Made by a program: the position numbers and the translations under genes
The notes under the pieces: generated by a model
Database searches by the model: none
What the model saw: the letters and a program-made list of their open reading frames with translations, nothing else
Told to the model about the DNA's origin: nothing
NCBI RefSeq assembly: GCF_022399565.1
Contig: NZ_JAJTUT010000001.1
Coordinates: 1-64,000 of the forward strand
DNA from: Flavobacterium algicola
GTDB lineage: Bacteria > Bacteroidota > Bacteroidia > Flavobacteriales > Flavobacteriaceae
DNA: 64,000 bases
Reading direction: 5' to 3'
Shown: positions 9,124 through 18,854 of the stretch, piece after piece
Numbering within the stretch: the stretch's first letter is position 1
Layout of the letters: every line of letters begins with the position of its first letter

Positions 9124-10125
9124 TTGAACAAAAAAAACACTGTAAAATCTAAAATAAAAATATTTCTCAGCCTCTCTTTATTATTGTCTTTAGTGGCTTG
9201 TAATGGTGTTAAGCTCTCAGATAATATTGAAGGTAAAAAATCCTATTTTTTACCGCCACCTACTACTTATAACTACGCAACAGTAGATAGTCTAAAATTA
9301 TTTTATAGAGAAGCTGGTGATAAAACCAAACCGACTATTGTATTGTTACATGGTTATCCTTCCTCTTCTCATTCGTATCGCAATTTGATTCCGATGTTGG
9401 CCACACATTATCATGTGATAGCGCCCGACAATGTGGGCTCGGGTTACAGCAGTCATTTAGATCCCGAGGTTACAAAATACACTTTTGATTTATTAGCCGA
9501 TTATAATGAAAAGTTACTCAGCACCTTACAAATTGGTTCATACATTATGTACATGCAAGATTTTGGCGCTCCCGTAGGATACCGCATGATGGCGAAGAAC
9601 CCTAAGCGTGTAAGCGCCCTAATTGTACAAAATGCCAATGCCTATTTGGATGGTCTTACACCAAATCGCGTTGAATTTTTTAAAACAGCACAAACAGATA
9701 CAACACAAATAAAACATGACTTTCTTTATAGCTTAACTAGTGAAAATGCGATAATAAGAAAGCAATATTTAGCCGACTTAGATAGTATCAATATACAAAG
9801 TCCAGATGCTTGGATTCATGATTTGGCTTTTCTTTCGACTAAAAAAGATAGGGAAATTCAAGTACAGCTCTTTCAAGATTACAACACCAATTTAAATAAC
9901 TACCCACAATGGCAAGAGATGCTGAACATAAATCAACCAAAAACGTTGATTGTTTGGGGTAAAAAAGATTTAAAGTTTAATTACAAAGGAGCTCAAGCTT
10001 ATTTAAGAGATTTACCAAACGCAGAACTACATTTACTTGAAGCGGGACACTTTGCTGCAGAAGAGAAAACAAGTGAAATTGCATTGTATATCTTAAATTT
10101 TTTAGATAAAGATGGCATCAATTAA
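9124..10125 (+). CDS. Lipoprotein alpha/beta hydrolase (epoxide hydrolase / haloalkane dehalogenase-like)
   Basis: The frame is open from ATG 8983, but that start lies inside the SDR gene and upstream of a terminator. From the TTG at 9124 the protein (333 residues) begins with a clean lipoprotein signal: basic N-terminus, hydrophobic stretch and lipobox L-V-A-C with Cys26. The mature part has the oxyanion motif H-G-Y-P (76-79), an Asp nucleophile in Q-D-F-G (Asp146) and the C-terminal G-H-F near residue 310. An Asp rather than Ser nucleophile points to epoxide hydrolases or haloalkane dehalogenases. It would be membrane-anchored outside the cytoplasm. Substrate unknown. The TTG start is my choice on these grounds. 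Confidence 0.8.
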   Translation: MNKKNTVKSKIKIFLSLSLLLSLVACNGVKLSDNIEGKKSYFLPPPTTYNYATVDSLKLFYREAGDKTKPTIVLLHGYPSSSHSYRNLIPMLATHYHVIAPDNVGSGYSSHLDPEVTKYTFDLLADYNEKLLSTLQIGSYIMYMQDFGAPVGYRMMAKNPKRVSALIVQNANAYLDGLTPNRVEFFKTAQTDTTQIKHDFLYSLTSENAIIRKQYLADLDSINIQSPDAWIHDLAFLSTKKDREIQVQLFQDYNTNLNNYPQWQEMLNINQPKTLIVWGKKDLKFNYKGAQAYLRDLPNAELHLLEAGHFAAEEKTSEIALYILNFLDKDGIN

Positions 10126-10231
10126 AACAAAGATAACAATGATGATCGTTTATGATAGTATTTTATAATTTTAACTTTCGAAAAAAAAATCACTTCTTTA
10201 GCTAACTAAGACGTAGAATTTCTAGAACAAA

Positions 10232-10263
10232 AAAAAGTAGTGAATCTACATTCACTACTTTTT
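10232..10263. terminator. Bidirectional terminator between hydrolase and SIMPL genes
   Basis: A 13-bp arm pair reading AGTAGTGAA / TTCACTACT at its core with a 6-base loop is flanked by A and T runs. It lies between convergent genes and can serve both. Confidence 0.85.
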
Positions 10264-10307
10264 TATTGTCGTTTTATAATTTATTGTAATCTTTGACCAA
10301 CTAAGAT

Positions 10308-11000
10308 TTAATTCAGTAAAAAGCTAACATTTACATTAGCAGTAATTTCGATTTCACCAGCAGCCAAAGTTTCTCGTGGAGCAGATTCACTATCACTCAT
10401 CGCTGCAGTCTTAATTCGCATGTACAAAGGTTGTGGTGTATACCCTTGAGAATTATCTGTAATCGTAATAGCACGACCTACTTTTTGTCCCACAACAGAA
10501 ACATAATCTTCCGCTTTTAACTTGGCTTCCTGAATAGCCAATTTTCTCGCTTCTGACTCATATTGTGCCATTTTTGATGATTGAAAACTAACATTATCAA
10601 TTCTGTTAATTCCCTTTTCGACCAAGCCTTCCATTAGCTCATCATACTTTGACAAATCTCTTAGAATTATTTCTATCGTCTGAGTCGCATTGTAATTATG
10701 TTTTTTCTTAGCATAATCGTACTGAGGATTTAGCGCTACACGTTGCGTTTTAAAATCAGCAGCACTTAGATTCATTTTTTTTATTAATTTAAGTACAGCC
10801 TCAACTTGTATATCATTTTGTTTTTTTACTTCTTTAGCTTCAGTTCCTTTTGTTTCAACTGTCGCGATAATTAAGGCCTGATCTGGAGCTACTTTTACTT
10901 TGCCTTCTCCTGAGACACTTATTTGAGGTACTTGCTTTATCTCTTGTGCATTTAATACAGAAAGGAACAATACGGATAAAACTATCAATGATTTTTTCAT
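10308..11000 (-). CDS. SIMPL domain-containing periplasmic protein (DUF541)
   Basis: A 230-residue protein with a signal peptide (residues 1-18, ending L-N-A-Q). The mature region starts with I-S-V-S-G-E-G-K-V-K-V-A-P-D, the usual opening of the SIMPL/DUF541 family, and continues to the end with family-like spacing. Family members are periplasmic or outer-membrane-associated; some bacterial relatives affect stress tolerance, but the biochemical role is not established. It lies 52 bp downstream of the rhomboid gene on the same strand, so the two may be cotranscribed. Confidence 0.85.
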   Translation of the reverse strand: MKKSLIVLSVLFLSVLNAQEIKQVPQISVSGEGKVKVAPDQALIIATVETKGTEAKEVKKQNDIQVEAVLKLIKKMNLSAADFKTQRVALNPQYDYAKKKHNYNATQTIEIILRDLSKYDELMEGLVEKGINRIDNVSFQSSKMAQYESEARKLAIQEAKLKAEDYVSVVGQKVGRAITITDNSQGYTPQPLYMRIKTAAMSDSESAPRETLAAGEIEITANVNVSFLLN

Positions 11001-11052
11001 ACTATTATTATTTATTAATTATTCAAGTGAACGTTTTCAAAATTTGTGCCAA

Positions 11053-11691
11053 TTATAATTTCCCCATTTTTGCCATAACAAAAAGTATCACCAAGGGAAT
11101 GGTCAACAATACAACCATAAGTAAGTGATCTACCAGAAGATTTGGGTTAATTAATAAAGTGATTAAATACCCTCCAATGGCTCCACCAAAATGCGCTGTA
11201 TGACCGATATTATCATTTTTGGCTCTCATACCATAAATAGAATACAACAAATATAAAATTCCAAAAATATAAGCTGGTATAGGAACTATAAAGAAAAGCC
11301 CCAACATCATATCGGGTCTTAGCAATATTGCCGAATATAAAATACCTGTAACTGCACCAGATGCTCCTATTGCACTATAGTTGTAATCGTTCTTATGAAA
11401 ATAAACAGTCAGCAAACCCCCAACTATTAAACTAGCAAAATAAACCATCAAAAATGACATTGCACCCAAATAACCGATTACTACTGGAGCAAAAAAGTAT
11501 AACGTAAGCATGTTAAAAGCCAAATGGCTAATATCTGCATGTAAAAAAGCCGAAGACACAATTCTTATTTGTTCACCTGATAAAAATCGCCCCATATGAA
11601 ACTGGTATTTACCAAAAAAAACAGGATCGTTAAAACCCTTAAAACTCATCAAAACATTTGCAAGAATTATCGCAATCAAAAAAGTATTCAT
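11053..11691 (-). CDS. Rhomboid family intramembrane serine protease
   Basis: A 212-residue protein with six hydrophobic segments. The rhomboid signature is complete: H-x4-H-x3-N (residues 51-60), the catalytic Ser111 in G-A-S-G and His167 in A-H-F-G-G. Rhomboids cut transmembrane helices of other proteins inside the lipid bilayer. The first helix is short and there is no extra domain, as in minimal bacterial rhomboids. It is the first gene of a likely two-gene unit with the SIMPL protein. The target protein is not indicated by the context. Confidence 0.9.
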   Translation of the reverse strand: MNTFLIAIILANVLMSFKGFNDPVFFGKYQFHMGRFLSGEQIRIVSSAFLHADISHLAFNMLTLYFFAPVVIGYLGAMSFLMVYFASLIVGGLLTVYFHKNDYNYSAIGASGAVTGILYSAILLRPDMMLGLFFIVPIPAYIFGILYLLYSIYGMRAKNDNIGHTAHFGGAIGGYLITLLINPNLLVDHLLMVVLLTIPLVILFVMAKMGKL

Positions 11692-11777
11692 AAAAAGTAT
11701 TTTTGTGATTTGTAAATGTAGTAAAACTTTAACAGAGGAGCGAATCGTACAAAGTTTATAAACTATTCATTTTTGCG

Positions 11778-11785
11778 TATCTTTG
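11778..11785 (+). promoter_or_regulatory. -7 box TATCTTTG of the acyltransferase gene
   Basis: TATCTTTG matches TAnnTTTG and lies 16 bp before the ATG at 11802. No clear -33 TTG was found at the expected distance. Confidence 0.45.
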
Positions 11786-11801
11786 CTTAAAAAAATACCG
11801 C

Positions 11802-12683
11802 ATGCAATTTTTGGTTTATATCATCGCCTATCCCTTTCTATGGTTCATTTCTATTCTCCCCTTTCGAGTTTTATATTTGCTGTCAGACTGTGTATACCTA
11901 ATCATTTATTACCTCATTGGCTACCGCAAAAAGACGGTAAGAGATAATTTAGCTTTAACACTTCCGCATCTGTCAACAGAAGAACGCCTTTCGATAGAAA
12001 AGAAATCGTATCGCCATTTGTGTGATATGTTTCTTGAGATGGTAAAAACTATGACTATGTCTCCAAAAGAGATGAGAAAAAGATTTGTTGTTACTAATAT
12101 TGAGATCTTTAGAGAATATGAAAAGGAGAATAAGAGTATGGTGCTACTAGCCTCTCATTATGCGAGTTGGGAATGGCTGTTAACAATAAATGATCAAACT
12201 TCTCTTAAAGGTATTGGTGTCTACAAGCAAGTAAATAATAAATACTTTGATCGTCTGGTTCGAAATATAAGATCAAAATATGGAACAGAATTGGTCGTTA
12301 CAAGAGAAACAATTCCTTACATCATCAAAAATCAAAAAGAAAATATCGCCTGCGTATACGGATTAGCAAGTGATCAGCGTCCGCAATTAAGTAAAACATT
12401 TCACTGGAATCCTTTTATGGGAGTTACTGTTCCCGTACACACAGGTGCTGAGTCGATTGCTAAAAAATACAATTTAGGAGTAGAATTTATCAGAGTAAGA
12501 AAAGTTAAAAGAGGCTATTACGAAGCTACTTTTATCCCCATTGCAAAATCCCCTAGAGAAACAGAAGAGTATCAAATTACCAATGATTTTTTACTTGAGG
12601 TAGAAAAACAAATAATCGAAGCACCAGAATTATATTTTTGGACACACAAACGTTGGAAGCATATAAGACCAGTCGTTGATTAA
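11802..12683 (+). CDS. Lipid A biosynthesis-type acyltransferase (LpxL/HtrB family)
   Basis: A 293-residue protein with an N-terminal membrane anchor (about residues 1-40) and the catalytic H-x4-E motif H-Y-A-S-W-E at His119-Glu124. This motif and the length fit the LpxL/HtrB/LABLAT branch, which adds a secondary acyl chain to lipid A precursors or to related lipids at the inner membrane. The phylum has a single LpxL-like enzyme in many species, so lipid A late acylation is the likely job, but aminolipid acylation cannot be excluded. A bidirectional terminator follows. Confidence 0.85.
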   Translation: MQFLVYIIAYPFLWFISILPFRVLYLLSDCVYLIIYYLIGYRKKTVRDNLALTLPHLSTEERLSIEKKSYRHLCDMFLEMVKTMTMSPKEMRKRFVVTNIEIFREYEKENKSMVLLASHYASWEWLLTINDQTSLKGIGVYKQVNNKYFDRLVRNIRSKYGTELVVTRETIPYIIKNQKENIACVYGLASDQRPQLSKTFHWNPFMGVTVPVHTGAESIAKKYNLGVEFIRVRKVKRGYYEATFIPIAKSPRETEEYQITNDFLLEVEKQIIEAPELYFWTHKRWKHIRPVVD

Positions 12684-12697
12684 ATTGATGAAAAATA

Positions 12698-12739
12698 AAA
12701 AAAGCCCTTTCAAAAAAAATTATTTGAAAGGGCTTTTTT
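12698..12739. terminator. Bidirectional terminator between acyltransferase and glmM
   Basis: A 12-bp perfect stem AGCCCTTTCAAA / TTTGAAAGGGCT is flanked by A and T runs and lies between two convergent genes. Confidence 0.9.
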
Positions 12740-12754
12740 GTACTGTTAAAGAAA

Positions 12755-14143
12755 TTAAATTCCGGCAACCAATTTTATTTCGTCAATAATTCTCAAAGCT
12801 AATGTATCTGCCTTTGCTTGCGAAGATGCTTCAGTATAAATACGTATGATTGGTTCTGTATTTGATTTTCTTAAATGCACCCATTCTTCTGCAAAATCAA
12901 TTTTCACACCATCTATTGTAGTAATCTCTTCGTCTTTATACTTGGCTGTCATAGCTACTAATATAGCATCAACATCAATTTGAGGTGTTAATTCAATCTT
13001 GTTCTTACTCATGTAATATTCTGGATACGAAGCACGCAATGCAGAAACAGTCATTTTCTTATTTGCCAAATGAGTTAAGAATAAAGCTATACCTACCATA
13101 CTATCTCTACCATAGTGAGATTCTGGATAGATAATACCACCGTTTCCTTCACCACCAATAATGGCATTATTTTTTTTCATTAGGTCAACCACATTTACCT
13201 CTCCTACTGCACTTGCTTCATAGTTTCCGTTGTGTAGATTTGTTACATCTCTTAGCGCACGCGAAGAAGACATATTAGATACCGTATTTCCTGGTGTTTT
13301 ACTTAAAACATAATCAGCGCAAGCTACCAATGTATATTCTTCTCCAAACATTTCTCCATCTTCAGAGATAAAAGCCAAACGATCTACATCTGGATCAACG
13401 ACAATACCAAGATCTGCTTTTTCTTTCACGACCAAATCGCAGATATCACCCAAATGTTCTTTTAAAGGTTCTGGATTATGAGGAAATTCACCTGTAGGAT
13501 CACAATATAGTTTAACAACTTCAACCCCCATTAAATCTAGCAGTTTTGGGACTATAATTCCACCTGATGAATTTACTCCATCGACAACTACTTTAAATTT
13601 TGCTGCTTTGACTACATCAACATCAACAAGTGATAAATTCAGCACTTCATCGATATGAATATCCATATATGCGTCATTATTGGTAATAGTTCCTAAATTA
13701 TCCACATCTGAAAAATCAAAAGCCTCATCCTCTGCAATCTGAAGAATTTTTTCTCCTTCAATTCCGTTTAAAAACTCCCCTTTTTCATTTAATAATTTCA
13801 AAGCATTCCACTGCTTTGGATTATGTGAAGCCGTAAGAATGATTCCACCATCTGCCTTTTCAAGCGGTACAGCAATTTCTACAGTAGGCGTTGTAGACAA
13901 TCCCAAATCAACAACATCGATTCCTAATCCTATCAAAGTATTTACCACCAAATTATGAATCATTGGTCCAGAAATACGCGCGTCACGACCAACTACTACA
14001 GTTAATTTGTCTTTACCAGAATAGTTCTTTAACCACGTACCATAAGCAGATGCAAATTTCACAGCATCTACAGGCGTTAAATTATCTCCTACATTTCCTC
14101 CAATAGTACCACGAATTCCTGAAATCGATTTTATTAATGTCAT
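12755..14143 (-). CDS. glmM: Phosphoglucosamine mutase / phosphohexomutase
   Basis: A 462-residue alpha-D-phosphohexomutase. The phosphoserine loop T-A-S-H-N-P has Ser106; the metal loop D-P-D-V-D-R and the sugar-specificity loop G-E-G-N-G-G-I follow in order, and the C-terminal phosphate-binding loop is R-K-S-N-T-E-P. The sugar loop with E-x-N fits glucosamine-phosphate mutases, which make glucosamine-1-phosphate for peptidoglycan and lipopolysaccharide. A role on phosphomannose or phosphoglucose is possible because the families are close. A TATATTTG box on the minus strand (14192-14185) lies about 42 bp upstream. Confidence 0.88.
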   Translation of the reverse strand: MTLIKSISGIRGTIGGNVGDNLTPVDAVKFASAYGTWLKNYSGKDKLTVVVGRDARISGPMIHNLVVNTLIGLGIDVVDLGLSTTPTVEIAVPLEKADGGIILTASHNPKQWNALKLLNEKGEFLNGIEGEKILQIAEDEAFDFSDVDNLGTITNNDAYMDIHIDEVLNLSLVDVDVVKAAKFKVVVDGVNSSGGIIVPKLLDLMGVEVVKLYCDPTGEFPHNPEPLKEHLGDICDLVVKEKADLGIVVDPDVDRLAFISEDGEMFGEEYTLVACADYVLSKTPGNTVSNMSSSRALRDVTNLHNGNYEASAVGEVNVVDLMKKNNAIIGGEGNGGIIYPESHYGRDSMVGIALFLTHLANKKMTVSALRASYPEYYMSKNKIELTPQIDVDAILVAMTAKYKDEEITTIDGVKIDFAEEWVHLRKSNTEPIIRIYTEASSQAKADTLALRIIDEIKLVAGI

Positions 14144-14184
14144 TCCTATATTTTTAAAATATTGATTATTTCTTATTTTTTGTA

Positions 14185-14192
14185 CAAATATA
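14185..14192 (-). promoter_or_regulatory. -7 box TATATTTG of glmM
   Basis: Read on the minus strand this matches TAnnTTTG, 42 bp before the glmM start. No good -33 element was found. Confidence 0.45.
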
Positions 14193-14240
14193 ATAATTGA
14201 AGCATTAAAATAAGTGATTTAGAATTCCTAAATTAGTCGA

Positions 14241-14828
14241 ATGAATTTTTTAGCACACATCTACCTCTCCGGAAACAACGACTTTATCAAAATTGGAAAC
14301 TTTATGGCTGATGGCATTAGAGGAAAACAATTTGAAAGCTATCCTAGCGACATTCAAAAAGGTATCATATTACACAGAGCAATTGATACTTTTACAGATG
14401 CGAATATTATTTTTCGAAAAAGCACTAAAAAACTTCACGAGCGTTACCATCATTATGCTGGAGTTATCGTCGATGTTTTGTACGACCACTTTCTAGCAAA
14501 AAATTGGGAGAAATATAGTGATGAGAATTTAGCAGAGTTCATCGATAATTTCTATAAATCATTAGAACAAAACAGAGAAGTTTTATCTGAAAGAACTTTG
14601 AATCTAATGCCTTATATGATAAAACAAAACTGGTTACTTAGTTACCAGACAATAGATGGTATTAAAGAAATATTGAGACAGATGGATTCTAGAACAAAGA
14701 ATAAATCTCAAATGCGCTTTTCAACAGAAGAACTTGAGGAATTTTATAGTGAATTTGAAGAGGAATTTACTTTATTTTTTGAAGAATTAAGAGTACATGT
14801 AAACCAACAATTAGCGTTACAACAATAA
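14241..14828 (+). CDS. Acyl carrier protein phosphodiesterase (AcpH-like)
   Basis: A 195-residue protein matching the ACP phosphodiesterase family. N-F-L-A-H at the N-terminus, G-N-F-M-A-D (residues 18-23), H-R-x-I-D-x-F-T-D (about 45-53) and the H-H-Y-A-G segment with V-D-V-L-Y-D-H-F (about 70-85) resemble the metal-binding HD-like core. AcpH removes the phosphopantetheine arm from holo-ACP. The family is short and this length is normal. It precedes the gamma-glutamyltransferase by 30 bp on the same strand, probably only a transcriptional link. Confidence 0.82.
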   Translation: MNFLAHIYLSGNNDFIKIGNFMADGIRGKQFESYPSDIQKGIILHRAIDTFTDANIIFRKSTKKLHERYHHYAGVIVDVLYDHFLAKNWEKYSDENLAEFIDNFYKSLEQNREVLSERTLNLMPYMIKQNWLLSYQTIDGIKEILRQMDSRTKNKSQMRFSTEELEEFYSEFEEEFTLFFEELRVHVNQQLALQQ

Positions 14829-14858
14829 ATGGATTAAAAACTACTACATCAAATTCAC

Positions 14859-16547
14859 ATGGTAAAAAAAATACTACTTCTACTTTCAGTAACTATTTTA
14901 AGCTGTAAACTCACAAAAGATATTGTTATACCAACAGGAGCTGTTCATGATCATGCTATGGTAGTCTCGGCTCGAGAAGAAGCATCAGAAATCGGTGCAT
15001 CAATACTCAAGCAGGGTGGTAATGCATTTGACGCGATGGTTGCAACAGAATTAGCTTTGGCTGTCTCCTATCCTCAGGCAGGAAATATTGGCGGAGGTGG
15101 TTTTATGGTTTATAGAAAGGCAAATGGAGAGACAGGTGCTTTAGATTACCGCGAAAAAGCTCCATTGGCAGCCACGAGAGATATGTTTCTAGATCATGAC
15201 GGAAATGTTATCAAAGGTAAGAGTACTGCATCTGCATTTGCATCTGGAGTACCTGGTACCCTAGCGGGTTTATTTGCCGTACACAATAAATATGGAACCT
15301 TGCCTCTTAAGCAAATTATGGCTCCGGTAATTGCACTTGCAAGAAGAGGAATTGTTATATCGCAAAATCAGGCAGAAAGTTTAGCAGCATACAGGGCTAC
15401 ATTTATAAAAGTAAATGGTCAAAATAGTTTGTTTTCGCAGGACTATAAAGTTGGTGACACCATCAAACATGTAGCATTAGCCAACACTTTTCAAAGAATA
15501 GCAGATAATGGTCGAGATGAATTTTACAAAGGTCAAACGGCAGAAAAGTTAATCGCTTTTCTAAGTGCCAAAGGGGGTCTTATGACAATCAAAGATCTAA
15601 ATAGTTACGAAGCAAAATGGCGCTCACCAATTACTTTTAATTATAAAAATTTAAAAATCACATCTATGTCACCGCCAAGTAGTGGAGGAATATGCCTATC
15701 TCAAATTATGAAAATGATAGAACCTTATGATCTGGCAGAAATGGGACATAATAGTGTCGAAACTATTCAACTGATTACAGAAGCCGAAAGAAGAGCTTAT
15801 GCCGATAGAAATTCTTATCTTGGTGATCCCGATTTTGTAAAAATTCCTGTAAAAGAATTGATGGACTCCCTTTATATTAAGAATAGAATGAGTGATTTTA
15901 CATTTGAGAGAGCTTCTAAATCTTCTGATATTTCTAAAGGAAAAATAGCTGGTTACGAAAGCACAGAGACCACACACTACTCAATAGTTGACCCTCAAGG
16001 TAATGCCGTTTCGGTTACGACAACATTAAATGATAATTATGGCTCTAAAATATATTGTGATGAATTGGGCTTTTTTCTAAACAATCAGATGGATGATTTT
16101 AGTGCGAAACCTGGAGTGCCAAATTTATATGGACTTACAGGAACAGAAGCAAATAGTATTGATCCTCAAAAGAGAATGCTGAGTTCTATGACGCCAACAA
16201 TAGTAGATAAAGACAATAAACTATTTATGGTAGTGGGTACACCTGGAGGTTCTACAATTATCACATCTGTTTTGCAAACAATTTTAAATGTATATGAATT
16301 TAATATGAGTATGCAAGAAGCTGTGGATGCACCGCGTTTTCACCACCAATGGTTACCAGACGAAATTAACTTTGAGCCAAATTCATTTGATAAGAAAACA
16401 TTAGACACAATTAGCCACAAAGGTTACAAAGTCAATGAGAAAAGTAAAGAAATTATTGGGCAAGTAAATGCTATTTTAGTTTTACCCAATAAAAAACTCG
16501 AAGCAGGTGCAGATAAAAGGAGAGATAATGCTGCTAGTGGTTTTTAA
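14859..16547 (+). CDS. ggt: Gamma-glutamyltransferase, lipoprotein form
   Basis: A 562-residue Ntn-hydrolase precursor. Residues 1-17 form a lipoprotein signal with lipobox I-L-S-C, so the enzyme is likely anchored in the periplasm. The self-cleavage and catalytic threonine is Thr371 in T-T-H-Y-S; the downstream G-G-S glycine loop (P-G-G-S-T) and the early G-N-I-G-G-G-G-F motif are also present. It splits the gamma-glutamyl bond of glutathione and related peptides, giving cysteinylglycine and glutamate. Length and order are normal for the family. Confidence 0.92.
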   Translation: MVKKILLLLSVTILSCKLTKDIVIPTGAVHDHAMVVSAREEASEIGASILKQGGNAFDAMVATELALAVSYPQAGNIGGGGFMVYRKANGETGALDYREKAPLAATRDMFLDHDGNVIKGKSTASAFASGVPGTLAGLFAVHNKYGTLPLKQIMAPVIALARRGIVISQNQAESLAAYRATFIKVNGQNSLFSQDYKVGDTIKHVALANTFQRIADNGRDEFYKGQTAEKLIAFLSAKGGLMTIKDLNSYEAKWRSPITFNYKNLKITSMSPPSSGGICLSQIMKMIEPYDLAEMGHNSVETIQLITEAERRAYADRNSYLGDPDFVKIPVKELMDSLYIKNRMSDFTFERASKSSDISKGKIAGYESTETTHYSIVDPQGNAVSVTTTLNDNYGSKIYCDELGFFLNNQMDDFSAKPGVPNLYGLTGTEANSIDPQKRMLSSMTPTIVDKDNKLFMVVGTPGGSTIITSVLQTILNVYEFNMSMQEAVDAPRFHHQWLPDEINFEPNSFDKKTLDTISHKGYKVNEKSKEIIGQVNAILVLPNKKLEAGADKRRDNAASGF

Positions 16548-16764
16548 AAAAAGTATGATTTAATTGATAATACACTCAATATCAGACATAATTTATTCGA
16601 AAGTATAATTTTAGTTTTTCGAAAATGAAGATAATATCAATATCGAAAGTCGCAAATTAAACTAAATATTTACAAAGTAGTAGAGAATTCGTTTTCGTTA
16701 ATAACTTACCTCCTAAAACTCTAAAAGAAGCCTTCCAAAAGACAAGATTTGCTTAAATTAATAG

Positions 16765-16772
16765 TACTTTTG
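16765..16772 (+). promoter_or_regulatory. -7 box TACTTTTG of the CLC gene
   Basis: TACTTTTG matches TAnnTTTG and lies 20 bp before the ATG at 16793. A TTG at 16749-16751 is 13 bp upstream, closer than the usual -33 spacing. Confidence 0.4.
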
Positions 16773-16792
16773 CAATCAAAAATAAAATCAAA

Positions 16793-18577
16793 ATGTTGAA
16801 AAAATATATTTCTAAATTAGAAAGTATAATTGCTTTATCACAATCAATATTGACTGAGAAACAATTTATTTTCCTTTCGAGTGTATTAGTAGGCATCAGT
16901 TCCGCATTTGCAGTAATTGTTTTAAAAACTTTTGCGCATTCCGTTTTTAGATTTGCAACTTATATCAACGGCACGCTAAAATTGAGTTTTATCAATAGTA
17001 TTTTGCCAATTGCCGGTTTGATTTTGACCGTTTTTGTAATCAACCGATTATTAGGGGGAACAATAGAAAAAGGAACTTCTCAAATTTTATTTTCGGTTGC
17101 AAAAAAAGCAAGTATAATTCCGCGCAAACAAATGTACGCTCAAATAGTAACGAGTTCCCTAACTGTTGGTTTGGGTGGTTCGGCAGGTTTAGAGAGCCCA
17201 ATTGTAGTAACAGGCGCCGCTTTTGGGTCTAATTATGCTCAGAATTATAAATTAAGCTATAAGGATAGAACTTTATTAATAGGTTGTGGTGTAGCAGCAG
17301 GAATTGCAGCTGCCTTTAACGCGCCTATTGCAGGAGTACTGTTTGCGATTGAATTCTTACTAGTCGATGTAAGTATTTCGGCCTTCACTCCTATTATGAT
17401 TGCTGCTGCAACAGGAGCCTTAGTATCTGTAATTACGCTAGATGAAACTATTTTACTTAACGTCAAGCAACAACCAGATTTCAACTACCATAATATTCCG
17501 TTTTACGTATTACTCGGAATTATAACTGGTTTTACTTCTATTTATTTTACTCGAAATTTTCAAAAAACAGAACATTTCTTCTCACACCTGAGAATGAATC
17601 CCTACAAGAAAGCATTATTAGGAGCTTCCATCTTAGCTGTTTTAATTTTTGTTTTTCCTACACTCTTCGGTGAAGGTTATGAGAGCATACGTTCACTAGC
17701 TAATAATGACGCGAAAGACTTGTTAGAGAACACATTGTTTAGTTCTTTTAGAAATAATAATTGGGTCGTATTACTCTTTGTTGCAGCTACAATGATGATA
17801 AAAGTTTTTGCTACTTCTATAACATTAGGAGCTGGTGGAAACGGAGGAAATTTTGCACCTTCCCTTTTCGTAGGTTCGTATGTGGGCTATGTATTTTCGA
17901 AAGCTATAAATCTTACTGGGCTAACGCATTTACCTATAAGTAATTTTACGATGGTGGGTATGGCAGGAATTCTTAGTGGTTTGTTTCATGCACCGCTTAC
18001 AGCTATTTTCCTAATTGCTGAGATTACTAGTGGTTATAGTTTAATGCTTCCGCTAATGATTGTTGCTTCTATAAGTTATGCTATTTCAAAACGTTTTGAA
18101 AAACACTCAATGGATGTTAAAGAATTAGCAAAAAAAGGACATGCGTTCACCAGTAATAAAGATCATAATGTACTTTCTACCTTAGAAACGAATTCTATCA
18201 TACAAACAGATTTTCTAACACTTTCTCCAGAGGAAAATTTAGAAAAGTTAGTTGATTTAATTTCGCATTCCAATCAAGTAGTATTTGCTGTAGTTGATAA
18301 AGAGGGCCATTTATTAGGAGTAGTTCATTTCAACCAAATACGAGAAATTATTTTTAATCGTTATCGTGTTAAATATACCATGGTCAAAGACATCATGAGC
18401 CAACCTCTTGATATTATTTATCCATTTAATAGTATGGAGATTGTAATGGATAAATTTGAAAAAGCTAAAACAACTTTCCTCCCTGTAATCAAGGATCAAA
18501 AATATTATGGCTTTATCTCCAAAGCCGAGGCTCTAGAAGCATATCGTACTAAATTAAAATCGATGACAATAGAGTAG
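16793..18577 (+). CDS. CLC family chloride channel/antiporter with C-terminal CBS domains
   Basis: A 594-residue protein. The membrane part (about residues 25-430) has the CLC motifs G-G-S-A-G-L-E-S-P (128-136) with the gating Glu134, and G-A-G-G-N-G-G-N-F-A-P near 345-355. Residues 450-590 contain two CBS domains, which usually bind adenine nucleotides. The second filter residue differs from the G-S-G-I-P of E. coli ClcA, as is common in this phylum, so whether it is a channel or a Cl-/H+ antiporter is not clear. It appears to be a single-gene unit. Confidence 0.9.
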   Translation: MLKKYISKLESIIALSQSILTEKQFIFLSSVLVGISSAFAVIVLKTFAHSVFRFATYINGTLKLSFINSILPIAGLILTVFVINRLLGGTIEKGTSQILFSVAKKASIIPRKQMYAQIVTSSLTVGLGGSAGLESPIVVTGAAFGSNYAQNYKLSYKDRTLLIGCGVAAGIAAAFNAPIAGVLFAIEFLLVDVSISAFTPIMIAAATGALVSVITLDETILLNVKQQPDFNYHNIPFYVLLGIITGFTSIYFTRNFQKTEHFFSHLRMNPYKKALLGASILAVLIFVFPTLFGEGYESIRSLANNDAKDLLENTLFSSFRNNNWVVLLFVAATMMIKVFATSITLGAGGNGGNFAPSLFVGSYVGYVFSKAINLTGLTHLPISNFTMVGMAGILSGLFHAPLTAIFLIAEITSGYSLMLPLMIVASISYAISKRFEKHSMDVKELAKKGHAFTSNKDHNVLSTLETNSIIQTDFLTLSPEENLEKLVDLISHSNQVVFAVVDKEGHLLGVVHFNQIREIIFNRYRVKYTMVKDIMSQPLDIIYPFNSMEIVMDKFEKAKTTFLPVIKDQKYYGFISKAEALEAYRTKLKSMTIE

Positions 18578-18854
18578 TTTTGGGACCTCAGCAGCCCATA
18601 TCTACATATTTCTTTTTTTAAAAAGCTATCTTCTTCATTAGGCATTTTTAAAAGTTAGAAAGTGAAATCTCGTGCTTATTGTTCGAAAAACATAAATTTT
18701 GTCTAACTTAAAATTGTATTTACAATAAGTTCTCAATGATTGATAGCAGAATGTTAGACTTATGGAAAGACTTGGTTTGAGTGTAGACAAAAGTCACTAA
18801 CACTAAAAATATAATATTCGATTTTTTTTAAACAACAATTTTCATGATTTTACA

